Source: Betaproteobacteria bacterium HGW-Betaproteobacteria-8
GTDB taxonomy: Bacteria; Pseudomonadota; Gammaproteobacteria; Burkholderiales; Methylophilaceae
DNA: 18,440 nt
Reading direction: 5' to 3'
Assembly (NCBI GenBank): GCA_002842135.1
Contig: PHCD01000028.1
Location: 1-18,440, forward strand
The notes under the pieces are model-generated. The model was not told where the DNA came from and did no database searches. It saw only the letters and a program-made list of their open reading frames with translations. Below, piece by piece: positions 7,744 to 15,649 of the stretch; position 1 is the stretch's first letter; each line of letters opens with the position of its first letter. A program made the translations under genes and the position numbers.

Positions 7744-7745
7744 GC

Positions 7746-9599
7746 TCAGGACTTCGCTTGGCTTAAGGTTTGCAAGAACTTGTCTGCATCTTGAAAACCG
7801 ATCACTCTCATCGCAGCGACTTCCTGGCCATTCTTGTCAAAGAAAATAATGCCCGGCGGACCAAACAGTTCGAAACGCTTGAGCAAAGCGGCATCGTCTG
7901 TCGAGTTCTGCGTGACGTCAGCCTGCAACAGCACGACATCTTTTAACTCGGCCTGCACCCGTGAATCGCTGAAGGTAAACAACTCCATCTCCTTGCAGGC
8001 CACACACCAATCCGCATAAAAATCCAGCATGACCCTTTTGCCTGCGGCCGCCTGGATCCTGCTCTCCAGCTCAGCCACGGTTTTTACTCTCTGAAACGGC
8101 AAACGTGAGGCCTGCTCAGCCGCCGGGCCAGCCCGCAAACCTGACAAGGGCTGCAACGCAGACTTGGCTCCGGACATCGCGCCGATCAACAGGGCGATGC
8201 CCAGCACCAGCATGATGATGGCGATCCCCTTCCAGAACTTCAACCATTTATGCGCATTGACAGGCAAAGCATCGACCGCGTGCATATAGATGGCGGGCAC
8301 GATTAACAAAGCTGCCCATAACAGCAGTTGCACAGCCACCGGCAACAGGGGCGAGACCAGCCACACGGCCATCGCCAGCATGACCACACCGAAGAAATTA
8401 CGCACGGCGTTCATCCAGGCGCCGGCTTTAGGCAACAGATCACCGGCAGAAGCGCCAAGCAACAACAGCGGCACCCCCATCCCCATGGACAAGGCAAACA
8501 GCGCAACCCCGCCTAACAACACATCATGGGTCTGGCTGATATAGAGCAAGGCGGCGGCCAGCGGTGCTGCAACACATGGGCTGAGAATCAGGGCAGACAG
8601 GGCGCCCATCAGGAATACACCAAAAAAATGGCCGCCCTTGATACGGTTGGTCAAGTTGGCAATGCGGCTCTCGAAGACGCTGGGCAACTGCAACTCATAA
8701 AAACCGAACATGGACAATGCCAGCAATACAAAGATCAAGGCGCCAAAACCCAGCGCCCAGGCATTTTGCAACGCCGCACTCAACATCTGGCCGGACAGGC
8801 CAGCGGCGATACCCATCAGCGTATAGGTCAGCGCCATGCCCAAGGTATAAGCCAGCGACAGATTGAAAGTATGCCATCGGCTGAATTTCTTGCCGCCAAC
8901 AATGATGCTGGAAAGGATAGGAATCATTGGCAACACGCAAGGAGTGAAGGACAGCAGCAAACCGAAACCGAAAAAGCCCGCCACGATCAGCCATAACTTG
9001 CCGTCTTTCAGCAGCGTCGCGATCTTTTCGTTATCGTTCGTTACCGCTGCAGCTTTTGAAGGTGCCTGTCCGGCCGCGCCCAGGCCCGATGCTGCAGCAG
9101 TGCCATCGGCATTAACAGTGAACGTTTTACGCAGTGGCGCATAACACAGGCCCTTCGCACTACAGCCCTGGTAAGTGAGCTGTATCTCCATCGGGAAACG
9201 GCTACCTTCGCTCAGGTAGATCAAGGCCGTAGCGTAATCGTAATAGACTTCCGTAAGACCAAAGGTAGGATCCTCTTTGGCTACCCCTTCCGGCAATTCG
9301 ACCCCGGCAATCACCGCACCTTCCGATAGCAGCTCGAATTTGAAGCGATTCTTGTACAGGTAATGGCCAGGCGCAATGAGGAAGTCCGCGCGCAATGTTT
9401 GACTGTCCTGCGCCACGAGATCAACCTTGAAAGCCACTTCCGGCGCCAGCACCTCATCTTCAACCGCATCATCCAGGAAAGCTTTGGTGCCACTGCTGTA
9501 TGCGCTGGCACCGGCAGCCATTGCCGTCATGGATACAAAAGCAGCTAGCAGTGAAACAGTGAGAACCAGCGGACGAAGTGGCTGACTAAATAGGTTCAT
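7746..9599 (-). CDS. dsbD: DsbD, thiol:disulfide interchange protein
   Basis: Moves electrons from cytoplasmic thioredoxin across the inner membrane to periplasmic thiol proteins. 617 residues from ATG 9599, with all three modules: a signal peptide (about 1-33); a periplasmic alpha domain with C146 and C152 (YQGCSAKGLCYAP); a membrane domain with C221 (SFTPCVLPMIPIL) and C342 (LSPCVAAPLAA) in symmetrical helices; and a C-terminal thioredoxin domain with C532-V-A-C535 (FYADWCVACKEME). The frame stays open for another 366 nt upstream, but that part runs through cutA and precedes the signal peptide, so it is not coding. The start lies 8 nt after the cutA stop; no strong SD, which suggests translational coupling. 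Confidence 0.96.
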   Translation of the reverse strand: MNLFSQPLRPLVLTVSLLAAFVSMTAMAAGASAYSSGTKAFLDDAVEDEVLAPEVAFKVDLVAQDSQTLRADFLIAPGHYLYKNRFKFELLSEGAVIAGVELPEGVAKEDPTFGLTEVYYDYATALIYLSEGSRFPMEIQLTYQGCSAKGLCYAPLRKTFTVNADGTAAASGLGAAGQAPSKAAAVTNDNEKIATLLKDGKLWLIVAGFFGFGLLLSFTPCVLPMIPILSSIIVGGKKFSRWHTFNLSLAYTLGMALTYTLMGIAAGLSGQMLSAALQNAWALGFGALIFVLLALSMFGFYELQLPSVFESRIANLTNRIKGGHFFGVFLMGALSALILSPCVAAPLAAALLYISQTHDVLLGGVALFALSMGMGVPLLLLGASAGDLLPKAGAWMNAVRNFFGVVMLAMAVWLVSPLLPVAVQLLLWAALLIVPAIYMHAVDALPVNAHKWLKFWKGIAIIMLVLGIALLIGAMSGAKSALQPLSGLRAGPAAEQASRLPFQRVKTVAELESRIQAAAGKRVMLDFYADWCVACKEMELFTFSDSRVQAELKDVVLLQADVTQNSTDDAALLKRFELFGPPGIIFFDKNGQEVAAMRVIGFQDADKFLQTLSQAKS

Positions 9600-9607
9600 T
9601 GAGAATT

Positions 9608-9940
9608 TCAAGCTTGGGTTTCCTGTTGTATCCATTGAATATAGGCTTGTTCGCCACCATCTAGGTGGACATGGGTGATTTCCGGAAGTTCGTAAGGGTG
9701 CAGTTGCCGGATGGCCATTTCGATGGCGGGATATTGTGCCAGGGTCGATTTCATCTGCATCGGCACTTCGGCTGCGCTTTCGATTTTGCCCTGCCAGTGA
9801 TAGATTGAAGTGCAGGCAGGCATGATATTCACGCAGGCAACCAGCCGTTGCCCGATCAGGTGTTCGGCCAAGCGCTTCGCGCTGTCGCGATCCGGTAGAT
9901 GCGTCATGACCAGAATGACCCCTGTTGAGTTTGTTTTCAT
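9608..9940 (-). CDS. cutA: CutA1, divalent-cation tolerance protein
   Basis: 110-residue member of the CutA1 family, small trimeric ferredoxin-like proteins linked to copper and divalent-metal tolerance; the molecular role is unsettled. Family signatures: LPDRDSAKRLAEHLIGQRL, ACVNIMPACTSIYHWQGKIE, and PYELPEITHVHLDGG. It is the first gene of cutA-dsbD-tlpA. The start at 9940 lies only 19 bp from the divergent fxsA start; there is no SD upstream of it, so its promoter must lie inside fxsA. DsbD was also historically called CutA2, so the pairing is not surprising. Confidence 0.93.
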   Translation of the reverse strand: MKTNSTGVILVMTHLPDRDSAKRLAEHLIGQRLVACVNIMPACTSIYHWQGKIESAAEVPMQMKSTLAQYPAIEMAIRQLHPYELPEITHVHLDGGEQAYIQWIQQETQA

Positions 9941-9945
9941 TATGT

Positions 9946-9952
9946 AAGGTGA
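9946..9952 (+). promoter_or_regulatory. Ribosome binding site of fxsA
   Basis: AAGGTGA is 7 nt before ATG 9960. It supports that start over an overlapping TTG at 9957. Confidence 0.75.
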
Positions 9953-9959
9953 TTGTTTG

Positions 9960-10409
9960 ATGCAAGTGCTTTTATTCCTGTTGATTTTACTCGCTTTCCC
10001 GGTGTTGGAGATATGGCTGCTGATAGAACTTGCCGATCGTTACGGCTGGCCCCTGCTGGGCTACTTGATTGTGATGGCGATACTGGGCTGGCGCTTGATT
10101 ATGGACGAGAAACTGCTGGTCTTCGGCCGTGTCGCACAAACCCTGTCAGCCGGTGGCACGCCGGCAAAGGTTTTGTTCGGCAGTGCCAAAAACATCATCG
10201 CCGGCATCCTGCTGATCATCCCGGGTGTCATCAGCGACGTTTTTGCCGTCATTCTGCTGCTGATTCCCTCCCCCAAACCGCTCAACTTCGAGCAGGACAA
10301 TAACCCTGATTTTGAATTTGAGGCCACTTACGAAAGTCGCCAAAAATCCGGCTCCAGCAAAAAAAGTTCAAACGATGTGATTGAAGGTGAATTCAGACGC
10401 GAAGATTAA
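9960..10409 (+). CDS. fxsA: FxsA family inner-membrane protein
   Basis: 149-residue membrane protein. E. coli FxsA, when overproduced, relieves F-plasmid exclusion of phage T7; its normal function is unknown. Visible: an N-terminal hydrophobic helix ending in the signature FPVLEIWLLIELADRYG, a second helix (about 34-45), and a long hydrophobic segment containing IIAGILLIIPGVISD. The hydrophilic C-tail ends with the family-typical VIEGEFRRED. It is divergent from cutA and 70 bp upstream of the reductase gene; co-transcription is plausible but unproven. Confidence 0.92.
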   Translation: MQVLLFLLILLAFPVLEIWLLIELADRYGWPLLGYLIVMAILGWRLIMDEKLLVFGRVAQTLSAGGTPAKVLFGSAKNIIAGILLIIPGVISDVFAVILLLIPSPKPLNFEQDNNPDFEFEATYESRQKSGSSKKSSNDVIEGEFRRED

Positions 10410-10467
10410 TCCGCTGTGCTAAACTCTTGCCCTTTTGCTTTTGTCAATTTAAGTACTTGTTAAATTT

Positions 10468-10471
10468 AGGA
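10468..10471 (+). promoter_or_regulatory. Ribosome binding site of the ferredoxin reductase gene
   Basis: AGGA ends 8 nt before ATG 10480. The 70-bp gap after fxsA is AT-rich at its end; I cannot assign a -35/-10 pair. Confidence 0.55.
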
Positions 10472-10479
10472 ATTCCAGC

Positions 10480-11511
10480 ATGTCCCACCAAGTCACCCTG
10501 CAACCCAGCGGCAAGTCCTTTGCTGTAGCCGACGACGAAACCGTGCTCAGCGCGGCCATCGAGGCCGGTTTCAACCTGCCTTACGGTTGCCGCAACGGTG
10601 CCTGCGGTGCCTGCAAGGGCAAGATCATCAAGGGTGAAGTAGATTACGGCGAATATCAGGCAAGTGCACTCAGCGATGCGGAAAAGCAGGCTGGACAGGC
10701 TCTGATGTGCTGCGCCAAGCCGCTCGGCGACCTGATGATCGAATGTCGTGAAGTGACAGCAATCAACGGCATCAAGCCACACATCCTGCCTGCCCGCGTC
10801 GAGAAGATGGAGAAACTGTCGCACGATGTCATGGCACTCTACCTCAAGCTGCCAAGCAATGAACGCCTGCAGTTCATGGCCGGACAATACATCGAATTCC
10901 TGCTGAAAGACGGCAAGCGCCGCGCCTTCTCGCTAGCCAATGCACCGCACAATGACGAGCTGCTAGAACTGCACCTGCGCCTGGTGCCCGGCGGCCAGTT
11001 CACGCAGTACGTATTCAGTGAAATGCACGAAAAAGCCATTTTGCGTTTCGAAGGCCCATTTGGCAGTTTTTACCTGCGTGAAGACTCCGACCGGCCATTG
11101 ATCTTTGTCGCAGGCGGCACCGGTTTTGCGCCGATCAAGGGCATCATCGAACACGCCATCCATCACAAGGACCAGCGCCCTATCCACCTCTACTGGGGCG
11201 CTCGCACACTGGCAGATCTCTACATGGACGAACTGCCGCAACAATGGCTGGCAGAGCACCCGCAGATCAAGTACACGCCGGTATTATCTGAGCCGTCAAC
11301 GGAAGACAACTGGCAAGGCAGAACCGGACTGGTTCATGTGGCGGTGATGGAAGATTTTGACCAGTTGAATGACTATCAGGTTTACTGCTGCGGTGCGCCA
11401 CAGATGGTCGATATTGCGCACCTGGCGTTTCAGGCGCACGGCTTGCCGCCCGAGGAATTCTTCTCCGATTCCTTTACCTACGCCAACCCGCTGCCCAAGA
11501 TTGCAAGCTAG
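10480..11511 (+). CDS. Ferredoxin-flavin-NAD(P)H reductase (annotated in relatives as CDP-6-deoxy-delta-3,4-glucoseen reductase-like)
   Basis: 343-residue electron-transfer protein. The N-terminal plant-type [2Fe-2S] domain has C37, C42 and C45 (YGCRNGACGACKG) and a fourth ligand at C77 (ALMCCAKP). A flavin-binding barrel follows (RRAFSLANAP), then an NAD(P) domain with FVAGGTGFAPIKG and YCCGAPQMV. This is the layout of oxygenase reductases (BenC, MmoC) and of AscD. No dideoxysugar genes or oxygenase subunits are nearby, so the AscD-like name, common in betaproteobacterial annotation, is probably misleading and the true electron acceptor is unknown. The stop overlaps that of hemY on the other strand by 4 bp (CTAG). 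Confidence 0.85.
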   Translation: MSHQVTLQPSGKSFAVADDETVLSAAIEAGFNLPYGCRNGACGACKGKIIKGEVDYGEYQASALSDAEKQAGQALMCCAKPLGDLMIECREVTAINGIKPHILPARVEKMEKLSHDVMALYLKLPSNERLQFMAGQYIEFLLKDGKRRAFSLANAPHNDELLELHLRLVPGGQFTQYVFSEMHEKAILRFEGPFGSFYLREDSDRPLIFVAGGTGFAPIKGIIEHAIHHKDQRPIHLYWGARTLADLYMDELPQQWLAEHPQIKYTPVLSEPSTEDNWQGRTGLVHVAVMEDFDQLNDYQVYCCGAPQMVDIAHLAFQAHGLPPEEFFSDSFTYANPLPKIAS

Positions 11512-12686
11512 TCAGCCTGGGCAAGTTCTGCGCTGAGTCGATAATGCCGGTTGGCGGCCTGATGCTCGCCCCGGCGCTCCAGCATACCAGCCAGTATGTA
11601 ATGCGCCTTGGCGCTAGGCCTGACACTGATGCTGGCTTCCAGATAGCTCTGCGCCTTACCCCATAATTGCTGGCGTATGCACATCTTGCCAAGCGCCAGC
11701 AATAGCTGGGCATCGCCTTCCTGCGTGGTCAACCAATACTCGGCCTGCTGTAATTGTTTGAGCGGATTATCGCTTTCACAATCCCCCAGCAAATTCACCA
11801 GGTCACTATCCCAACTTTTGGTCAGGCTCATTCCAAGAATCTTGCCGGCCTGATTGCCATCACCGGCAGTCGAGAACGCCCGCGCGCCCGCCTCTGCGAT
11901 GCGGGAATTAAGCTGTTCTTCCGGCGCCAGTTTCTTCCAGTAGGCCTGCAGTTTTTTCAGGTCACCTGCGTAGCGCTTGACCAAGTGCAGATGCGCTTGC
12001 TGCCGGTACTGCTTGATCTTCCACAGCTCAATGCCATCCTCTTTTTCCAGATGTTGCAGCAGCGTCAGCACCTGATCCCAGTTGCCAAGATGCAGCTGAA
12101 CCTTGAGCTCCAATCGCAGCGCAGGCGGATATTTCGGTTCTATACGTTCCAGATGCCGCAGCACTTGCAAGGCCTGGCTGTATTGTTTGTCGTCCAGCAG
12201 CAGCTCCGCCTGCGACAACAACCTGCCCACCCTCGCCTCTGGCGCCAGCCGCTCAGCCTCGGCCAGATAGAAATCCCGTTGCGACTTGCGCTTGAGCTTG
12301 TGCGCGGCACGCGCAGCCACCAACGCACTCAAACCGGCATCTTCGCCCAGACCCAGTGCCTTGGCTGCGCTCTTTTCCGCCAGGTGATAGCGGCCATCAA
12401 CCAGCGCATGCAGGGCTTCAACCAGCGCCGCACGGCCATCGCGCCGGCGTTGCGTTTCCTTGTAAGCCTTCACACTGGCCGGCAGATGGCGGGCGTAATT
12501 AAGCATACGCAACAGCAAGTGCAGGGAGAAAAAGGACAGTACGATCAGGATGACCAGTAGATTGAATGACAGCTCCAGCCGGTAAGGCGGCCTGACGATC
12601 AGCACATAGCCTTCATTGTTGCTGGCGAATAGCGACAAACCGATCGCAATCAGGAGAATCAGCAAAAACCACAGTACCCAACGCAT
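11508..12686 (-). CDS. hemY: HemY, TPR membrane protein of the heme gene cluster
   Basis: 392 residues. Two N-terminal membrane helices (about 2-20 and 41-61) carry the HemY signature SNNEGYVLIVRPPYRLELS between them. A long alpha-helical TPR-like region follows (LRHLERIEPKYPPALRLELK, AHYILAGMLERRGEHQAAN). This is the proteobacterial HemY found next to hemX, not the Bacillus protoporphyrinogen oxidase of the same name. It is thought to affect late heme synthesis, but the biochemical role is not established. It starts 8 nt after hemX and is last in the operon; its TAG overlaps the stop of the convergent reductase gene. Confidence 0.9.
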   Translation of the reverse strand: MRWVLWFLLILLIAIGLSLFASNNEGYVLIVRPPYRLELSFNLLVILIVLSFFSLHLLLRMLNYARHLPASVKAYKETQRRRDGRAALVEALHALVDGRYHLAEKSAAKALGLGEDAGLSALVAARAAHKLKRKSQRDFYLAEAERLAPEARVGRLLSQAELLLDDKQYSQALQVLRHLERIEPKYPPALRLELKVQLHLGNWDQVLTLLQHLEKEDGIELWKIKQYRQQAHLHLVKRYAGDLKKLQAYWKKLAPEEQLNSRIAEAGARAFSTAGDGNQAGKILGMSLTKSWDSDLVNLLGDCESDNPLKQLQQAEYWLTTQEGDAQLLLALGKMCIRQQLWGKAQSYLEASISVRPSAKAHYILAGMLERRGEHQAANRHYRLSAELAQAD

Positions 12687-12694
12687 GAGGATGC

Positions 12695-13822
12695 CTATCT
12701 ATCGCTTGCCGAAACCGGTTTTTCAGCGGGCTTGCTGCGTTCCAGCGCGAGCTTGTACTTGTTCACCAGCATCAATGACTCGTTGATATCCGGCACTTCA
12801 ATCACGATATCATCGGCGGACAATTGGCGGATGGTCGAGAGCATGAGCTTGCTGGCACTTTCGTGCATATCAAAATGGTCCAGCAACCATTTTTCCACGG
12901 CACGCAAATCAGCCTTGTAGGTGACTTCATCGTGTTGCAGCAGGGCTATGCGTGCACTGAGCAGGCGCAACTTAATGTTTTCACGCAGGAAATAATTCTG
13001 GTCCGGGGCCAGTAGCGGCGGCTCTGAACGATCAATTCGTTCCAAACGTATGATTTGCCTGAGGTCCTGCCAGACCTCATAGGCCAGTTTTCTCCAGGAA
13101 CTATCACCCCAATCAGGCGCTTGCGTCGATTTCGGTTGAGGGTGACGGTCACTGACCAGCGGCAGTTCATTGACACTTTCAGCCAGGTTCTCCAGTTTGG
13201 CACTCATGCCGATTACATCAACCAGAGGCAATTTTTGCAGGCGTTGAATATCCTGCGAAAGTGCCTTGCGCAACTGGATGATCTGCGGCGCCTCAACCTG
13301 TTGCAAGCGGCTGTCCGCAGTCTGCAGGGCGAGCAAGGCAGGTTTGATATTGCCGGCCAGCTGCAATTGCTGGTTGGCAATCGTCATCAGCTGCTCCACT
13401 TCCGCCATCAGGCGCTCTTCCCTGGTATTGGCCAGTTCGTAATAAAGTGTCTGCAACGCTTCCTGCTGATTACGTGATTCATCCAGCTTCTGTTCAAGCA
13501 TGGCAATCCGGGCGGAGGCTTCGATACTGCGCTCATCCGCCAGTTTTGACACTGCCAGGGATTGCTGGTTATTAAGATTGTATTGCTCCAGGCGCATAGT
13601 GAGCACTTGCTCAAGCTGCGTGAAGCGCTGGCGCGTATTGAGCCATTGCCAGGAAAGCACGATGAGCGCGATGAGGGCCAGTATCAGCGCACTGGTCGCA
13701 AGCAGTGAAGAGGGCTGATTGTTGGCAACGTTCTCACTATCGGATGGGCTCGTCCTGTTTTCTGCCGATGCTGCCTCAACCATCGGCATAACTCCCCCTG
13801 ATGTATTTTTTTCGTCGCTCAT
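12695..13822 (-). CDS. hemX: HemX family membrane protein
   Basis: 375 residues. A short disordered N-terminus, one membrane helix (about 40-60, LLATSALILALIALIVLSW), then a long coiled-coil/helical periplasmic part (about 65-150). The conserved domain contains WRKLAYEVWQDLRQIIRLERID and PLLAPDQNYFLRENIKLRLL. Often annotated as uroporphyrinogen-III C-methyltransferase, but no methyltransferase motif is visible, so that name is doubtful. The start ATG (13822) overlaps the hemD stop as ATGA. A frame-open ATG at 13852 would add ten residues inside hemD but has no better SD. Confidence 0.88.
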   Translation of the reverse strand: MSDEKNTSGGVMPMVEAASAENRTSPSDSENVANNQPSSLLATSALILALIALIVLSWQWLNTRQRFTQLEQVLTMRLEQYNLNNQQSLAVSKLADERSIEASARIAMLEQKLDESRNQQEALQTLYYELANTREERLMAEVEQLMTIANQQLQLAGNIKPALLALQTADSRLQQVEAPQIIQLRKALSQDIQRLQKLPLVDVIGMSAKLENLAESVNELPLVSDRHPQPKSTQAPDWGDSSWRKLAYEVWQDLRQIIRLERIDRSEPPLLAPDQNYFLRENIKLRLLSARIALLQHDEVTYKADLRAVEKWLLDHFDMHESASKLMLSTIRQLSADDIVIEVPDINESLMLVNKYKLALERSKPAEKPVSASDR

Positions 13823-14613
13823 GTCGAGTGGCCTGATGTCCTTATCAAACATTGGAGCATAGCAGCGTCGCCCGGCGCGTCCGCCACATGAATATTCAAA
13901 TTGATACCCGCAGCCTCTTCCGCGATCCGCGCGTGGTTAACGCAGATGGCAGTATTTCTCAGCCAGGATGCAGTTTGCGGCTTCTGCAGGTCAGCTCGAG
14001 CCAGCTCGATCAAATGACGCATCGCCTCTGAACTGGTGACAACCAGGGCATCCAGTTGTTTATTCTGCCACAATGCCCGCAAAAACCCATCATCGCTTTG
14101 TGGGTTAACACGTTGATAGCATTCAGCAAACGCAACCAACGCTCCCCGGGTTTCCAGCGTTTTTGCAAGTACCTCACGACCGCCGACACCGCGCACAATC
14201 ATGCATTTTTTGCCTTGCACCGCCTGCATTTGCGGTAATGCCAGCAAGGCTTCGCTATCAAAACGATCCTTCGGTGTCAGCACCTGCTGCACACCATAAC
14301 GGCCAAGTTCAGCGGCCGTCACCGGGCCGATGGCAGCGAATTGCAGTTTTTCCGGAAAATCGCCCAATACTTGCCGCATCCTGGGCATGCCAAATTGCAC
14401 TGCATTCGAACTGATAAAAATCACCCAGTCATACTGGGCCAAATCAGCAATGGTTGCATCAAACGCACGGTAATCAGACAAAGATGAAATGGCAATCAAA
14501 GGGTAAAGCAACGCTTCGCCGCCCTCTTCTGCAATCATGCTTTGCAGTTTTTCCGCCTGTCCCAGCGGCCGGGTAATCACCACATGCCTGCCGGATAGCG
14601 CTGCCTTGCTCAT
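13819..14613 (-). CDS. hemD: HemD, uroporphyrinogen-III synthase
   Basis: Cyclises hydroxymethylbilane to uroporphyrinogen III, inverting ring D. 264 residues. The family is poorly conserved; visible landmarks are VVITRPLGQAEKL, FISSNAVQFGM, AAIGPVTAAELGRYG, MIVRGVGGREVLAKTL, ECYQRV and VVTSSEAMRHLIEL. These fit the two alternating Rossmann-like lobes. It starts 11 nt after hemC and ends overlapping hemX by 4 nt (ATGA), so it is within one operon. Confidence 0.94.
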   Translation of the reverse strand: MSKAALSGRHVVITRPLGQAEKLQSMIAEEGGEALLYPLIAISSLSDYRAFDATIADLAQYDWVIFISSNAVQFGMPRMRQVLGDFPEKLQFAAIGPVTAAELGRYGVQQVLTPKDRFDSEALLALPQMQAVQGKKCMIVRGVGGREVLAKTLETRGALVAFAECYQRVNPQSDDGFLRALWQNKQLDALVVTSSEAMRHLIELARADLQKPQTASWLRNTAICVNHARIAEEAAGINLNIHVADAPGDAAMLQCLIRTSGHST

Positions 14614-14624
14614 TTTTGCCGCAA

Positions 14625-15554
14625 TTACCCGGCCAAGGCCGCAAGCAAACGATCGGCGCCACGGGCAACCAATTTTTGCGCCAGCTGCTGACCCAATGCC
14701 TCAGGATCAAGTGAGCTGCCCACCAGCGTTTCCCGCAACATTTCACGGCCATCGACGCTGGCAACAAAACCCTTGATATGAATCTCGTCACCCTGTTTTT
14801 CAGCATAAGCACCCAGCGGCACCGTACAGCTGCCAGCCAGCGCGCGGCTCATGCCGCGTTCTGCCTCGACACAACTGGCTGTTTCCGCGTGATTCAGCGG
14901 CGCCAGCACCGCAATCAGGTCAGTTCTGGCGGCATTGATTTCTATACCCAAAGCCCCCTGGCCTACCGCTGGAATACTGTCCTCGGTATCGATCAGGTCG
15001 GCAATGCGCGCTTCCAGCCCGAGCCGTTTCAAACCGGCGGCAGCCAGGATAATGGCCGCATACTGCCCTTCGTCCAGTTTGCGCAAGCGGGTTTGCAGAT
15101 TACCGCGCAGCGATTCGATTTTCAGGTGCGGAAAACGCGACTGCAACTGACTCTGACGACGCAAGCTGGAAGTGCCGACCACGCTGCCCGCAGGCAAGGC
15201 GGCCAGATTCGGGTAATCGTTGGAAACAAAAGCATCACGCGGGTCTTCGCGCTCGCCGATGGCGGCCATGGCAAAACCTTCCGGCAGGTGCATGGGCACA
15301 TCCTTCATGGAATGCACGGCCAGGTCCGCCCGGCCATCCGCCAGTGCCTGTTCCAGCTCCTTAACGAACAGGCCCTTGCCGCCGATTTTCGCCAGCGGAG
15401 AATCAAGAATCTGGTCGCCAGTGGTCGTCATGCCGAGGATTTCAACTTGCGTTTGCGGATAAAGTGCCTGCAGACGGCTCTGGATATGGCGTGCCTGCCA
15501 CATGGCAAGTGCACTCTCACGTGAAGCGATGACGAGTTTTTCTGGAATTTGCAT
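14625..15554 (-). CDS. hemC: HemC, porphobilinogen deaminase (hydroxymethylbilane synthase)
   Basis: Joins four porphobilinogens into hydroxymethylbilane. 309 residues from ATG 15554. Visible: [29 protein letters not shown], the catalytic D85 in [33 protein letters not shown], and C243 in [11 protein letters not shown], which anchors the dipyrromethane cofactor. An in-frame ATG at 15566 would add four residues (MITS). Neither start has an SD; instead, the bases between them match the 16S rRNA 3' end (see findings). First gene of hemCDXY, 95 bp downstream of algR. Confidence 0.95.
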   Translation of the reverse strand: MQIPEKLVIASRESALAMWQARHIQSRLQALYPQTQVEILGMTTTGDQILDSPLAKIGGKGLFVKELEQALADGRADLAVHSMKDVPMHLPEGFAMAAIGEREDPRDAFVSNDYPNLAALPAGSVVGTSSLRRQSQLQSRFPHLKIESLRGNLQTRLRKLDEGQYAAIILAAAGLKRLGLEARIADLIDTEDSIPAVGQGALGIEINAARTDLIAVLAPLNHAETASCVEAERGMSRALAGSCTVPLGAYAEKQGDEIHIKGFVASVDGREMLRETLVGSSLDPEALGQQLAQKLVARGADRLLAALAG

Positions 15555-15568
15555 GGAGGTGATCATAG

Positions 15569-15587
15569 GACAATGATTATCAAGAAG
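15569..15587. promoter_or_regulatory. Fur-box-like site in the hemC leader
   Basis: Matches the classical 19-bp Fur box at 14 of 19 positions with an uninterrupted core AATGATTATCA (15572-15582). It sits 14 bp upstream of the chosen hemC start and downstream of the putative -10, where a bound repressor would block transcription. No experimental support; Fur-box matches occur by chance in AT-rich leaders. Confidence 0.4.
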
Positions 15588-15614
15588 GACTGTCTATTGA
15601 AATAACGTTAACGA

Positions 15615-15620
15615 ATTCTA
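15615..15620 (-). promoter_or_regulatory. Putative extended -10 promoter of hemC
   Basis: The minus strand reads TGCTAGAAT, i.e. TGn before TAGAAT (5/6 to TATAAT). No good -35 is seen 16-18 nt upstream, which is compatible with an extended -10. Initiation would give a leader of about 50 nt containing the Fur-like site. Confidence 0.4.
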
Positions 15621-15634
15621 GCACAGGGGCCCAT

Positions 15635-15649
15635 TGCAGGCCGCCTGCA
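15635..15649. terminator. GC-rich hairpin just after algR
   Basis: Perfect 6-bp stem TGCAGG-CCG-CCTGCA starting 1 nt after the algR stop. No T-tract follows, so it is at best a weak or partial terminator between algZR and hemCDXY. Confidence 0.3.

Noticed and set aside
9600..9965. 122-residue N-terminal extension of DsbD
   Set aside because: It would run through cutA in another frame and place residues before a clear signal peptide starting at MNLFSQPLRP.
11754..12560. 268-codon plus-strand frame rich in Q, L and R
   Set aside because: Antisense shadow of hemY; its composition follows from leucine/alanine/glutamine codons of the TPR gene.
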